DNA from: Gemmatimonadota bacterium
GTDB lineage: Bacteria > Gemmatimonadota > Gemmatimonadetes > Gemmatimonadales > Gemmatimonadaceae
Length of the DNA: 48,873 bases
Assembly (NCBI GenBank): GCA_023249375.1
Contig: JAHFCT010000025.1
Span: forward strand, 1-48,873
Reading direction: 5' to 3'
Part shown: positions 40,772-48,873 of the stretch, in pieces
Layout of the letters: each line of letters opens with the position of its first letter
Position numbering within the stretch: the first letter of the stretch is position 1
Program-made: the position numbers and the translations under genes
The notes under the pieces: model-generated
Seen by the model: only the letters and a program-made list of their open reading frames with translations
Database searches by the model: none
What the model was told of the DNA's origin: nothing

Positions 40772-41997
40772 CCGGCACGCCGGGTGGCGCCGGACGACGG
40801 CATCAGCACCCGCGCCGTCTCGCCGCGCGAGGATCCCGCGCCGGGCACCGCCGCGTACGCGTGCATCCACGACGCCGCCATGCGATCAGCGTCGTCCGCC
40901 GCCGCGAGCGCCCAGACCGCACCGCCGAAACCCGCGCCAAAGGCGGTCGCGGCCATCGCACCGTACTCGCGCGCATGCCCTGCCAGCCAGATGGTCTCGG
41001 TCACTTGGTTCTGTAGCGCCGTCTCCGCCAGCTCCTGCGACCTGGTCATCAGCGCCGCCGCCGACAACGCGTCCGCCCGCGCAATCGCGTCGACCATGCC
41101 CGGCACGATCACCGCGGTCTCCTCTCGATACTGCGCCACCCGCGCGCGCAGATACTCCGCGCTCACCGTCTCGCTCGAAGCGCGCTCGGCAAGCGACAGT
41201 GCACGGTCATACGCGTCGGGCGCTGACGCTAGAACCGCCGAAAGCGTCGTGTCGGACCGTCCGGTGTCCGCGTTCCACACCGCAACCAGCGCGCGCACGG
41301 AATCGGCCACACGATTGTACGCATGCATCGCGTTGCCCGTCTTCGTCGCCTTCACGCCGCTCGTCGCCACGACAATTCGCCAGTCCGCCGGCCACGCCAC
41401 GCGCTGCACCACGCGACCGGGCAGATACGCATACATGCCCACCCGGTGTTCCCCCGACGCGCAAATCGCGATGTGGTCCTGCGCACCGCCGCGCGTGCCC
41501 ACGCCGCGGTCGCCCTCGAACGGTCCCCACGCCGCACCACTTTCCATCGCCGCGCAGTACTGCGCAAACGCGAGCTCGTCGTCGGCCAGTGGCGCCCACG
41601 GCGGCGACGCCCAGAGCGCATTCGCGTCGAACACCGCCATGGCGATGGTCACCACCAGCGCGCTCGAGCTGCTCATTCCCATCGACGTCGGAATCGTCGA
41701 ACCCAGCGTGATCTCCACGCCCGTGCGCGCCGCCGGAAAGTCCCGCGCGATGCGCCGCACCACCGCCGCCAAATACACCGACCAGCGCGCCCCAGCCGGC
41801 ATGGCATCAGGTGACAGCGGCAGTTCCGTCGATGACTTGCTGCGCTGATCGTGCACCCGCACCAACGGCTCCTTCAGCGCTCCCGCCGTGGCGTGCATGT
41901 GCAGCGGCGTCGCGCAGGTGAGCGACGGTCCGCCCGCATAGTCGGTGTGCTTCCCAACCAGTTCCACTCGACCGGGGACGCGATACTTCCAGCTCAC
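40768..41997 (-). CDS. GHMP kinase, galactokinase-like
   Basis: A 409-residue sugar-1-kinase candidate. The galactokinase signature reads 'GRVELVGKHTDYAGG' with Lys in place of the usual Glu. The GHMP ATP loop is 'TSMGMSSSSALVV', the catalytic-base region is 'GGAQDHIAI', and motif 3 is 'AFGAGFGGAVWAL'. In context (GH109-like enzyme, symporter, nucleotidyltransferase) it may phosphorylate galactose, N-acetylgalactosamine or a related hexose at C1. GTG 41997 overlaps the nucleotidyltransferase stop. Confidence 0.87.
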   Translation of the reverse strand: MSWKYRVPGRVELVGKHTDYAGGPSLTCATPLHMHATAGALKEPLVRVHDQRSKSSTELPLSPDAMPAGARWSVYLAAVVRRIARDFPAARTGVEITLGSTIPTSMGMSSSSALVVTIAMAVFDANALWASPPWAPLADDELAFAQYCAAMESGAAWGPFEGDRGVGTRGGAQDHIAICASGEHRVGMYAYLPGRVVQRVAWPADWRIVVATSGVKATKTGNAMHAYNRVADSVRALVAVWNADTGRSDTTLSAVLASAPDAYDRALSLAERASSETVSAEYLRARVAQYREETAVIVPGMVDAIARADALSAAALMTRSQELAETALQNQVTETIWLAGHAREYGAMAATAFGAGFGGAVWALAAADDADRMAASWMHAYAAVPGAGSSRGETARVLMPSSGATRRAG

Positions 41998-42818
41998 GGC
42001 GCGACCACGACGCCGCGCAGATGGTCCCCGATCGTGGCCACGTCGGCGCGGCGTGACAGATCCAGCACGCCGGCGTGCGCTCGCACCGCGTGAAACACCT
42101 CGCCCAGGTCATGCGCCGCAATCATCACCGCCTCTTGCAGCTCAAGCTCGCCGCGCACCGACGGCCGCACGCGGCGGCATGCCTCGAAGATCGTCGGCGT
42201 GAAGCTCCACAGGTTCATCGACACCCAATGCTCGGGGCGCAGCGCCAGCGGGTGATCGGCCGGCGGCTTCTCGACGATCGCGCGCAGCACCCCGGCGTCA
42301 TCGATGTCGAGTAGCGCGTACGCCATCACGCGTTCGCGATCGATGTTCCCGTCGCGCACCAGCGCGTCGCCTTCGTACGCCACCAGCCCCGCGCCCCCGA
42401 GCGCGCACAACGCGTCGTACGACCCCACGGGATAGTAGTTGTCCGAGTTGAGCACCAAGAACGGCGCATCGTCCACGTGACTATCCGCGGCGAGCACCGC
42501 GTCAGCCGTGCCACGCGGCTCGGCTTGCACCGCCCAGCGCAACCGCACGCGCTGCGGCCTCAGCTGAGTCTCGTAATAGTCGCGCATCATGGAATGCTCG
42601 GGCGCGACCACCAACGTCACATCACGCACGCCGGCGTCGGCGAGTGCTGAAAGCACAAAATCCAGGAACGGCCTTCCAAGTGTTGGCATCATCCCCTTCT
42701 GCCCCGCATCGGCCGCCTTTGCCTGCCCCTCGTCCAACGCCACCGCGGCCTCGGCTCGCCGCATCCGGGAGCCGAGGCCGCGCGCGAGGATCACCGCCTG
42801 GGTGGTTCGCGTCTTCAT
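41994..42818 (-). CDS. Sugar-phosphate nucleotidyltransferase
   Basis: A 274-residue NTP-transferase fold protein. The nucleotide loop is 'VILARGLGSRMRRAE' (variant of GGxGxRL), with 'QKGMMPTLGRPFLDFVLSAL', 'LVVAPEHSMM', 'AEPRGTADAVLAA', the metal Asp in 'LVLNSDNYYPVG' and 'IVEKPPADHPL'. It would convert a sugar-1-phosphate to an NDP-sugar, presumably the product of the GHMP kinase encoded next. ATG 42818 is 11 bases after the symporter stop. Confidence 0.88.
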   Translation of the reverse strand: MKTRTTQAVILARGLGSRMRRAEAAVALDEGQAKAADAGQKGMMPTLGRPFLDFVLSALADAGVRDVTLVVAPEHSMMRDYYETQLRPQRVRLRWAVQAEPRGTADAVLAADSHVDDAPFLVLNSDNYYPVGSYDALCALGGAGLVAYEGDALVRDGNIDRERVMAYALLDIDDAGVLRAIVEKPPADHPLALRPEHWVSMNLWSFTPTIFEACRRVRPSVRGELELQEAVMIAAHDLGEVFHAVRAHAGVLDLSRRADVATIGDHLRGVVVAP

Positions 42819-42828
42819 GGATGGCTCA

Positions 42829-44604
42829 TCAGTTCGCGTCTTGTCCTTCCGTCCAGAATCCCTGCAGCACCTTGTACACGCCGTATCCGCTTGCCGCGAA
42901 GACTGCGAGGCACGCATAGAACTGCGGCATGTGCCCGTACAGGAAGCTCCCGACGCCGAACAGCGCCGAGTACACAAAGCTGCAGCCCAGCACCCAGCCG
43001 AGCAGTGACTGCGGCAGTCCGTCCGGCGACGCACCGACGCCAGCGTCTGACGAGACAACCTTCCATCCTGGCCCGGCCGGACGCACGAGCTTGAAGAATT
43101 TCACAAGCGTCGCGCGGTCGGCAGGCGCCGTCATCAGCGTCACGCTCACCCAAATGACTGTCGTCGCCGCCACCGTGATGAGCAGCACGCTCGTTCCTTC
43201 GATCTGCAAGCCGTTCTTGCGCGCCACGAAGAACGCCAGCGCGATCACGAACGAACCGATCATCGCCGAGATCTCGCTCCACGCATTGATGCGCCACCAG
43301 AACCAGCGCAGCAGGTAGAGCAGTCCCGTGCCGGCGCCCACCGAGAGAATAAGTTCAAACGCTTCCTTTGCCGTGTCGAGGTACAGCGAGAAGAGCACTG
43401 CACAGATCATCAGGCCCGCCGTCACCAAGCGCCCCATCAGCACGTAATGCTTCTCTGTGCGGTCCTTGGCGAGGAAGCGCCGATAGAAGTCGTGCACGAG
43501 ATACGACGTGCCCCAGTTCAGGTGCGTCTCGATCGTCGAGCGATACGCGGCCAGCGTGCCGGCTACGACGAGCCCAAGGAAACCCGCCGGCAGGAAGGTC
43601 ATCATCGCCGGATATGCCATGTCGTGGCCGATCAACGCCGGGTTGACGTACGGGAACATCTTGCCGATGTCGCTCAGCTGCGGGAAGATGATCGTCGACG
43701 CCAGCGCCGTGAGGATCCACGGCCACGGGCGCAATGCGTAATGCATCACGTTGAACAACAGCGTGCCGATTACCGCGTCCTTCTCGCTCTTCGACGCCAG
43801 CATGCGCTGCGCGATGTAACTGCCGCCGCCCGGCTCGGCCCCCGGATACCAGACTGACCACCACTGCACCGTCAGCGGGATGATGAACACCGTGAGCGCG
43901 GCCGGCCAGTTGCCGAAGTCCGGCAGCATGTGCAGCGACGTCGCCGGCACCTTGGCGAACAAACCCGTGAGGCCGCCGATGGCCGGCTGCTTCAACGCGA
44001 AGTACGTGACGGCGAACGCGCCCGTCATCGTGATGCCGAACTGCAGCGTGTCGGTCACGAGCACACCCCACAGTCCCGACACCGAGGCGAAGAAGATCGT
44101 CATGACCGAGCAGACCAGCAGCGTCTGCCACGTCGGCCAGCCCAGCACGATGTTGCCGATCTTCGCCGCGGCAAGGTTCACCGTCGCCATGATGAAGCAG
44201 TTGAAGAACAGCCCAAGGTAGATCGCGCGGAACCCGCGCAGCGCCACGGCCGCCTTTCCCGAGTAGCGAATCTCGTAGAACTCGAGGTCCGTCAGCACCT
44301 GCGACCGCCGCCACATGCGCGCGTAGAAGAACACCGTCATCATGCCGGTCAGCAGGAACGACCACCACAACCAGTTTTCCGCCACGCCGTGCTCGCGGAT
44401 CATGTTGGTCACGAGGTTCGGCGTGTCGGTGCTGAACGTCGTCGCGACCATCGAGATGCCAACCAGCCACCACGGCGCCGCGCGTCCCGACGTGAAGAAC
44501 TCGGTGGTATTCTGGCTCGCGCGCCGCGCAAAGAAGATCGCCGGCAGGAACGAGATGACGATGCTGGCGCCGATGATCAGGAAATCGAGATTGGTAAATT
44601 TCAT
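42829..44604 (-). CDS. Sodium:solute symporter (SSS family)
   Basis: A 591-residue, roughly 14-helix sodium-coupled transporter. 'DFLIIGASIVISFLPAIFFA', 'GRAAPWWLVGISMVATTFST', 'GLWGVLVTDTLQFGITMTGA' and 'GLVVAGTLAAYRSTIETHLN' are SSS family blocks. In the sugar operon it is the likely importer of the monosaccharide released by the GH109-like protein. ATG 44604 follows the GH109-like stop by 43 bases filled with heptamer repeat. Confidence 0.92.
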   Translation of the reverse strand: MKFTNLDFLIIGASIVISFLPAIFFARRASQNTTEFFTSGRAAPWWLVGISMVATTFSTDTPNLVTNMIREHGVAENWLWWSFLLTGMMTVFFYARMWRRSQVLTDLEFYEIRYSGKAAVALRGFRAIYLGLFFNCFIMATVNLAAAKIGNIVLGWPTWQTLLVCSVMTIFFASVSGLWGVLVTDTLQFGITMTGAFAVTYFALKQPAIGGLTGLFAKVPATSLHMLPDFGNWPAALTVFIIPLTVQWWSVWYPGAEPGGGSYIAQRMLASKSEKDAVIGTLLFNVMHYALRPWPWILTALASTIIFPQLSDIGKMFPYVNPALIGHDMAYPAMMTFLPAGFLGLVVAGTLAAYRSTIETHLNWGTSYLVHDFYRRFLAKDRTEKHYVLMGRLVTAGLMICAVLFSLYLDTAKEAFELILSVGAGTGLLYLLRWFWWRINAWSEISAMIGSFVIALAFFVARKNGLQIEGTSVLLITVAATTVIWVSVTLMTAPADRATLVKFFKLVRPAGPGWKVVSSDAGVGASPDGLPQSLLGWVLGCSFVYSALFGVGSFLYGHMPQFYACLAVFAASGYGVYKVLQGFWTEGQDAN

Positions 44605-44610
44605 CTGGCT

Positions 44611-44646
44611 GACGGTAGACGGTGGATGGGAGATCGTAGACGGGTG
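44611..44646 (+). repeat. Heptamer repeat between the GH109-like and symporter genes
   Basis: On the plus strand the units GGTAGAC, GGTGGAT, GGGAGAT, CGTAGAC run in register. The array fills the gap between the GH109-like TAG and the symporter ATG, but in the opposite orientation to the copies near 20 kb relative to the genes. Confidence 0.65.
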
Positions 44647-44647
44647 T

Positions 44648-46033
44648 CTACGCCTTCCAATTGCCGCGCGTGAAATCGGGGAACTTCACCGGCGTGCTGC
44701 CCTTCGCCACGCTGATTTCGCTGAGCGGGAACGGCGCGCTCCACGCCGCCGAGTCGTAGACATCGATGTCGGGCGCCAGCCCTTCATGCAGGCACTGCAC
44801 CAGGCGCCAGGCCATCACGAAGTCCATGCCGCCGTGCCCGCCGTTGCGCGCCTGCTCGCCCAGCTTGGTCCACAGCGGGTCCTCGAACTTCGCCTTCCAG
44901 CTGTCGATCGTCCCCCAGCGCTCGCCGCCAGCCTGGCCGTCCACATAGACGCGCGCCGGATAATCCTCGAACAGCCCCTTCGTCCCCTGAATCGCATTGA
45001 GCCGCGAGTACGGCCGCGGGTTCGACACGTCGTGCTGCAGCAGGATCGTGCGCCCCTTGTTCGTGCGAATCAACGACGAGTTGAGGTCGCCCGTCATGTA
45101 CTGCTCTTGCCACTTGGGGTTCGACTTCTCTTTCACGGTCTCTTCGCGATGGATCGTCAGCCCGCGCTCCTGCGTGCTCATCGACACCATGTACTCGAAC
45201 TTGTCGCCCTTGTGGATGTCGAGATACCACGCCACCGGGCCAAGCCCGTGCGTCGGATACAGGTTGGCATTGTGCTTCGTGTGCCACGCGCGGCGCCACA
45301 GCCCTTCGTCCCGATCCTCAAATAGGATCTCGCGCAGGTCGTGCAAGTATGCCGCCGCTCCGTGCAACGGCTCGCCAAAGACGCCGGCGTGCACCATGCG
45401 GTTCACCAGCATCTCGTTGTAGCCGTAGTTGCAGTTCTCGAGCTGCAGGCAGTGGCGACGCGCCTTCTCGCTCGCATCCACCAGGTCCCACAGTTCTTTC
45501 AACGTCGAACCAAACGGGCACTCGCTCGACACGTGCTTGCCGGCCTTCAACGCCGCCAGCATCACCGGCACGTGCCATTCCCACGGCGTCGCCGTGTGGA
45601 TGTAATCGATGTCGTCCCGCTGCACCAACTTCTCAAACGCGTGGTCGCCATCGGTGAAGAGTGCCGGCGCCGGCTGTCCGGCGTCCGTCACCATCTTCGC
45701 CGCCATCCGCGCCTTTTCGGGGACGTTGTCGCACAGCGCCGTGATCTTCACGCCGGGACAACCAAGGAACTCGTGCAGCACCGACCGGCCGCGCAATCCG
45801 GTGCCAACGATCGCAATGCGCACCGTCTCATGCCGTTCGAACGGCACGCCCTTCATCGTCTTCGCGCCCACCGGAGTCGGCGGCGCGAGATCGGGATTCG
45901 ACCCGGCCGTCACCGACTCGGCGAGCGCCGGAGTGAACGCGCCGGTCGCGCCAAGCGCGGCACCGGCGAACGCAGCGGATTTGATTAGGTCGCGCCGGCT
46001 CAGGCCGGCGTGATCATTGTCTGGTCTGGACAC
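44648..46033 (-). CDS. Gfo/Idh/MocA family protein, GH109-like, Tat-exported
   Basis: A 461-residue exported NAD-dependent protein. The Tat signal is 'LSRRDLIKSAAFAGAAL'. The Rossmann motif is 'IAIVGTGLRGRSVL'. 'SECPFGSTLKELWDLVD', 'LENCNYGYNEM', 'HTKHNANLYPTHGLGPVAWY' (His-rich block) and 'NGGHGGMDF' are typical of glycoside hydrolase family 109 (alpha-N-acetylgalactosaminidase by an NAD-assisted mechanism). A related oxidoreductase is the alternative. It starts the sugar operon, so release of a hexosamine for uptake is a reasonable inference. GTG 46033 has GGAG seven bases upstream, within a hairpin arm. Confidence 0.82.
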   Translation of the reverse strand: MSRPDNDHAGLSRRDLIKSAAFAGAALGATGAFTPALAESVTAGSNPDLAPPTPVGAKTMKGVPFERHETVRIAIVGTGLRGRSVLHEFLGCPGVKITALCDNVPEKARMAAKMVTDAGQPAPALFTDGDHAFEKLVQRDDIDYIHTATPWEWHVPVMLAALKAGKHVSSECPFGSTLKELWDLVDASEKARRHCLQLENCNYGYNEMLVNRMVHAGVFGEPLHGAAAYLHDLREILFEDRDEGLWRRAWHTKHNANLYPTHGLGPVAWYLDIHKGDKFEYMVSMSTQERGLTIHREETVKEKSNPKWQEQYMTGDLNSSLIRTNKGRTILLQHDVSNPRPYSRLNAIQGTKGLFEDYPARVYVDGQAGGERWGTIDSWKAKFEDPLWTKLGEQARNGGHGGMDFVMAWRLVQCLHEGLAPDIDVYDSAAWSAPFPLSEISVAKGSTPVKFPDFTRGNWKA

Positions 46034-46038
46034 CCTTC

Positions 46039-46060
46039 TTCTCCGTCAGGGAACGGAGAA
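46039..46060 (-). promoter_or_regulatory. Hairpin that may mask the ribosome binding site of the sugar operon
   Basis: On the minus strand TTCTCCGT and ACGGAGAA form an 8-bp stem around a 6-base loop just before the GTG start. The 3' arm contains the GGAG Shine-Dalgarno, so folding would hide it. Confidence 0.4.
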
Positions 46061-46140
46061 AAGCTACCGGCCGTGCACACGTGCCGCGAGCCGTCGCGCA
46101 CTGGCGAGACCGACGGCTCGACCGTGCGACACCTTCGCGA

Positions 46141-47520
46141 TTAGCCCGGCGGGCGCGGCTTCGCGGTACGGCCGCCATCGCCGCCGCTCGTCGATCCCGA
46201 CGAACTGCCCGAGGACGAGCCGGAACTCGAGCCGCCCGAGCTCGCAGACCCCGCGCTCGACGAGCCGCGCGAGGAGCCGCCCGACCCGGCAGGCGTCGCG
46301 GTGCTGCTGCCCCGACGCGTGTATCCCGCGCCATTCACGGCTTTGCCGTGCTCCGCACGCGCGTCATTGGGTGTTCCGGTCAGGATCACGAGCGGCCGCG
46401 TGCCCCAGTAATAGCCGCCGTAATAACCGCCGTAGCTCCCGTCGTATCCGTAGCCGCGGCCGTAGCCCGTCGAGTAGCCGTATCCGTAGCCTCGTCCGTA
46501 ATTCGGATTGAACGGATCGTATCCGTAAAAGGCGGAGGTACAGTAATCGCTGTAGTAGCCGTAAATCGTCGGCAGGTATCCGTAGCCGCAGTCGCGGCCG
46601 AGTCGACTGCGCATCTCGTCGCCGGCACCGCCGCGAACTCCAATTGCACCGCTTCCCCCGCTGGAGAAGGCAGACCCGCCGCCAGCGCCGGCGCCCGAGG
46701 TGAACTCACGATCGGCGCGCCGCACGACAAACCGCTGCGGATACGAGAGCGCCACCATCAGGTCGATCATGCTCGGCGGCATCCCCGCATCGGCGAGGCG
46801 CACCAGTTCCTTGGCGTTCAGCGCAAAGCTCGCGCGCTGCTCGTTGAGCCACGCCTCGGCGACCGGCGCGTCCACTCCTCGCGAGACCTCCAACGCGGCC
46901 TCCGTCCCGATCGGCGCGCCAGCGGCAAGGCGCAGTCGGCTCGCCAGCGCGGGCTCGGCGACAATCTGAAATGGCATCGAGTCGCTGCGCGCCACCGCCA
47001 AACGCCGCAGCATGCGGCCCGCTGGGCGGTACCGCACCACGCGCACCGTCGAACGTCCGCCGGTGGCGGTGCCCCGCACTTCAATCCACTCGCCGTCGGA
47101 CGAGATGGCGAACACGCTGCTCCCCTCCACGCTCATCTTTCCGCAGGTGAACGCCGAGCGCAGCAGCAGGCGGCGCTCATCGGCGGACCAGGTCGCCGAC
47201 TCCCACCCGGGACACGTCTCCCACGTCTTCGGCTCGCGCTGCCCCGACGTGCTGATGACCTCGGAATATGTCAACGAGTTGTTGGTGATCACCGCCAGTT
47301 CCACGCCGCTCCCGCCCTGCGCCGGCGTCAGGCACACCATGTTGGTTCCGCCGTCGCTGCGGCGCTGCACGATGCCGTCGTTGGCAATCCAGCACCCCAG
47401 CCACGGCTGCCAGCGCGCGTCCGCCGTTTGCGCCCGTGCCGTCTGCGCGACGGCGAGAGGCGCGATCAGCAGAGCGCCGAGTGCGGCGATCCGCGCGGTG
47501 ATCATCAATGAGCGACGCAT
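46141..47520 (-). CDS. Secreted protein with Gly/Tyr-rich and Ser/Gly-rich C-terminal region
   Basis: A 459-residue protein with a signal peptide (residues 1-25). The N-terminal half has a lipocalin/beta-barrel-like 'WLGCWIANDGIVQRRSDGG' and 'WSADERRLLLRSAFTCGK' pattern, then a helical 'LVRLADAGMPPSMIDLMVALS' segment. From about residue 310 it becomes low complexity: 'YGRGYGYGYSTGYGRGYGYD' followed by a Ser/Gly tail. Tyr/Gly repeats of this sort occur in exported, possibly surface-associated proteins. No known family. It starts 10 bases after the upstream beta-barrel gene, so the two are probably co-expressed. Confidence 0.72.
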   Translation of the reverse strand: MRRSLMITARIAALGALLIAPLAVAQTARAQTADARWQPWLGCWIANDGIVQRRSDGGTNMVCLTPAQGGSGVELAVITNNSLTYSEVISTSGQREPKTWETCPGWESATWSADERRLLLRSAFTCGKMSVEGSSVFAISSDGEWIEVRGTATGGRSTVRVVRYRPAGRMLRRLAVARSDSMPFQIVAEPALASRLRLAAGAPIGTEAALEVSRGVDAPVAEAWLNEQRASFALNAKELVRLADAGMPPSMIDLMVALSYPQRFVVRRADREFTSGAGAGGGSAFSSGGSGAIGVRGGAGDEMRSRLGRDCGYGYLPTIYGYYSDYCTSAFYGYDPFNPNYGRGYGYGYSTGYGRGYGYDGSYGGYYGGYYWGTRPLVILTGTPNDARAEHGKAVNGAGYTRRGSSTATPAGSGGSSRGSSSAGSASSGGSSSGSSSGSSSGSTSGGDGGRTAKPRPPG

Positions 47521-47530
47521 CGTATGCCTC

Positions 47531-48283
47531 CTAGAACCGCAGTGTCAGGCCAAGCGTGAACGCCGTGCCCGACACATCAATGCGGTCAAATCCTGAGAAA
47601 TCGCTGCTCATGCGCGCTGAGGCCATGTCATGGCGCGCCTCCCCCGTGAGCCCAAGACGTGCGCTCAGCGCATACTCTACGCCGGCGGCGCCATACGCCG
47701 TCGGCGCCGCCGCACTCGATTCCATCGTCGAGTTGAACACATCCATCGTCTGATAATCCACGAAGTCGCCGGCCTGCCGGAACTGGTACCACGTGATGCC
47801 AACGCCTGCACCGACGTACGCCGTGACGCGCGCCGGCACCCACGCCAGATCGCCCAGCGCGCGCCCAGTCGGCATCAGGTAGTAGCGAAGCCCGGCGCTA
47901 AGCGCCATGCGTCGGAACGCCGACGACTGCTCGATCTCGCGATCGTTGTTGTCGATGAAGGCGCGATACGTGCTCGGCCTCGTTCGGCTCGCGTAGGCGC
48001 CGCCGAGCTGCAACGCCACGCGCGGCCGCAGGAAGAAGGCAAAATCGCCGGCGACGGATCCGCCCGCAAAGTCGCCGCGCGACAGCGTCAGTTCGTGTCG
48101 AACGAACGAGAAGAGGTCGCTCCCCTCGGTCGGTTGCGACAGCCCCGCCCGGAGCGTGAAGGACCCATGCGGCGCGCCGAACATGAATCCGTCGCCCGCC
48201 TTCGGTTGCGCCGCGACGGCGCGGGGCGCAAGCACCACACCCGCCCACAGGGCGGCGCGAAAAACAACGGAACGAAGAGCCAT
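47531..48283 (-). CDS. Outer-membrane beta-barrel protein (OmpA/OprF-like barrel)
   Basis: A 250-residue exported protein with signal peptide ending near residue 25 (AVAAQ). Alternating strands 'GSFTLRAGLSQPTEGSDLF', 'FFLRPRVALQLGGAYAS', 'LSAGLRYYLMP', 'VTAYVGAGVGITWYQFRQ' and the terminal 'FTLGLTLRF' (C-terminal Phe) are characteristic of an 8- to 10-strand barrel. ATG 48283 has GAGGA eight bases upstream. It heads a two-gene unit with the Gly/Tyr-rich protein. Function unknown. Confidence 0.78.
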   Translation of the reverse strand: MALRSVVFRAALWAGVVLAPRAVAAQPKAGDGFMFGAPHGSFTLRAGLSQPTEGSDLFSFVRHELTLSRGDFAGGSVAGDFAFFLRPRVALQLGGAYASRTRPSTYRAFIDNNDREIEQSSAFRRMALSAGLRYYLMPTGRALGDLAWVPARVTAYVGAGVGITWYQFRQAGDFVDYQTMDVFNSTMESSAAAPTAYGAAGVEYALSARLGLTGEARHDMASARMSSDFSGFDRIDVSGTAFTLGLTLRF

Positions 48284-48341
48284 AGCGTGGATCCTCGCGG
48301 CGCAGGACAGGCCGGGCACTGCTCGGCCACGCACCTATTTC

Positions 48342-48347
48342 AGTATA
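48342..48347 (-). promoter_or_regulatory. Candidate -10 element upstream of the barrel gene
   Basis: TATACT on the minus strand, 59 bases before the ATG, is a near-consensus -10. A TGGACC at 19-bp spacing is the best -35 I can find, which is weak. Confidence 0.35.
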
Positions 48348-48381
48348 CCACATCCTGCGCCAAGAAGGTCCACCGCTTGTG

Positions 48382-48873
48382 CTACGGCTTCTTCGCCGCC
48401 GGCGCGTGGTTCATTGCGCTGTGATCCATCCCTTCCATCGGCTTCTTCTTGTCCTGCATGGCCTTCATCATGCTGTCCATGCCGGGCTTTCCCTTCATGG
48501 CCGCCATCATGCACGGCATCGCAACCGTCTCGAAGCCGTCGTGCACCTTCTTGAGCGACGCCTTCACGCTGGCATCGTTCGCCTTACCGGCCGCTACCGC
48601 CGCGTACGCCTTGGCGTCGGTCACGATCTGCGGCAGTGCCTTGCGCGCCGCGGCGTTGTCGCACGCCGCCGGACCCTTGGACTTTTCCCACGCCGCCGCG
48701 CTCGCCGCCAGCGTCGGTGCAAGCGTGCGCGCCATTGCCAAGCTGTCTTTCTCCGCCGGATGCCACGTCGACATTAGCAGCGCGTGAAATGCGTCGAGCT
48801 CGGCCCACCCGCTCTTCATGTCGCCCATCCCCTTCCCCTTCTCGTGATCCATCGCCGCCATGTCGTGCTTCAT
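48382..48873 (-). CDS. Met/Lys-rich small protein (possibly 5'-truncated by the window)
   Basis: The visible 163 residues begin with an ATG exactly at the window edge, so the real start and any signal peptide may lie outside. The sequence is Met-, His- and Lys-rich at both ends ('MKHDMAAMDHEKGKGMGDM' and 'MEGMDHSAMNHAPAAKKP') with a helical middle ('FHALLMSTWHPAEKDSLAMA', 'HDGFETVAMPCMMAAMKGK'). Met/His clusters of this kind occur in periplasmic copper-binding proteins, but this is only a resemblance. It ends 98 bases before the barrel gene. Confidence 0.65.
   Translation of the reverse strand: MKHDMAAMDHEKGKGMGDMKSGWAELDAFHALLMSTWHPAEKDSLAMARTLAPTLAASAAAWEKSKGPAACDNAAARKALPQIVTDAKAYAAVAAGKANDASVKASLKKVHDGFETVAMPCMMAAMKGKPGMDSMMKAMQDKKKPMEGMDHSAMNHAPAAKKP

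Noticed and set aside
39767-41848. 693-residue plus-strand open frame
   Set aside because: It is a shadow of the MFS and GHMP kinase genes, with low-complexity composition and no start signal.
1-48873. tRNA/rRNA genes, CRISPR arrays, insertion sequences or prophage
   Set aside because: No cloverleaf, CRISPR direct repeats with spacers, transposase, integrase or phage structural genes were found on reading the window.

Overview
The window is GC-rich, densely coding and double-membraned in character: many secreted or outer-membrane beta-barrel proteins, lipoproteins with lipoboxes, and Tat signals. Shine-Dalgarno sites are often weak, and GTG starts that overlap the previous stop codon (GTGA/ATGA) are common. 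Together with the gene families present (EtfAB plus an Fe-S quinone oxidoreductase, S9 and M28 peptidases, GH109, a SAM-II riboswitch), this suggests a free-living, respiring soil or freshwater bacterium. My best guess is Gemmatimonadota or a close relative. That is inference; there is no rRNA to test it.

Layout. (1) 1-1318, minus: a truncated membrane protein and an SH3-repeat secreted protein. (2) 1404-10860, plus: a long apparent operon with gpmI, a beta-barrel protein, a 6-pyruvoyltetrahydropterin-synthase homolog, molybdenum-cofactor genes (fdhD, mobA, mobB, moeA), a D,D-carboxypeptidase, a methyltransferase, a zinc-ribbon membrane protein and an outer-membrane transporter-like protein, closed by a strong hairpin. 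(3) 10953-17141, minus: etfB-etfA, a Tat-exported PLP protein lacking the desulfurase cysteine, a ChrB-domain/winged-helix fusion, and a membrane Fe-S oxidoreductase that probably passes ETF electrons to quinone. (4) 17391-22590: an SDR, an M28 peptidase, an alkylglycerol-monooxygenase-like enzyme and a glutaryl-CoA-dehydrogenase-like flavoprotein. (5) 22799-28578: a small membrane protein, a tetraheme lipoprotein/four-cluster Fe-S protein/NrfD respiratory module, SprT-like and metallophosphoesterase genes, and a secreted unknown. (6) 28615-36057: cstA, the metX-hom operon with its leader, and an S9 peptidase followed by ybdD. (7) 36142-39488: a substrate-binding lipoprotein overlapping a hybrid histidine kinase. 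(8) 46033-39485, minus: a tight five-gene sugar operon (GH109-like oxidoreductase, SSS symporter, nucleotidyltransferase, GHMP kinase, MFS). (9) 46141-48873, minus: secreted and outer-membrane proteins of unknown role, the last cut by the window edge.

The most striking element is the 5' leader of metX-hom (about 33232 down to 32815, minus strand). A sigma70-type promoter is followed by a SAM-II riboswitch and an intrinsic terminator. Next come a short ORF with seven Met codons in its first 22 codons, a possible antiterminator, and a second intrinsic terminator just before metX. I read this as two sensors in series: SAM through the aptamer, and charged Met-tRNA through ribosome stalling. Transcription would reach metX only if both terminators are passed. 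The parts are visible in the sequence; the regulatory logic is inferred.

A second unusual signal is a dispersed degenerate heptamer (GGYAGAN) repeat. It lies mostly right at stop codons inside operons, and in two places within reading frames.
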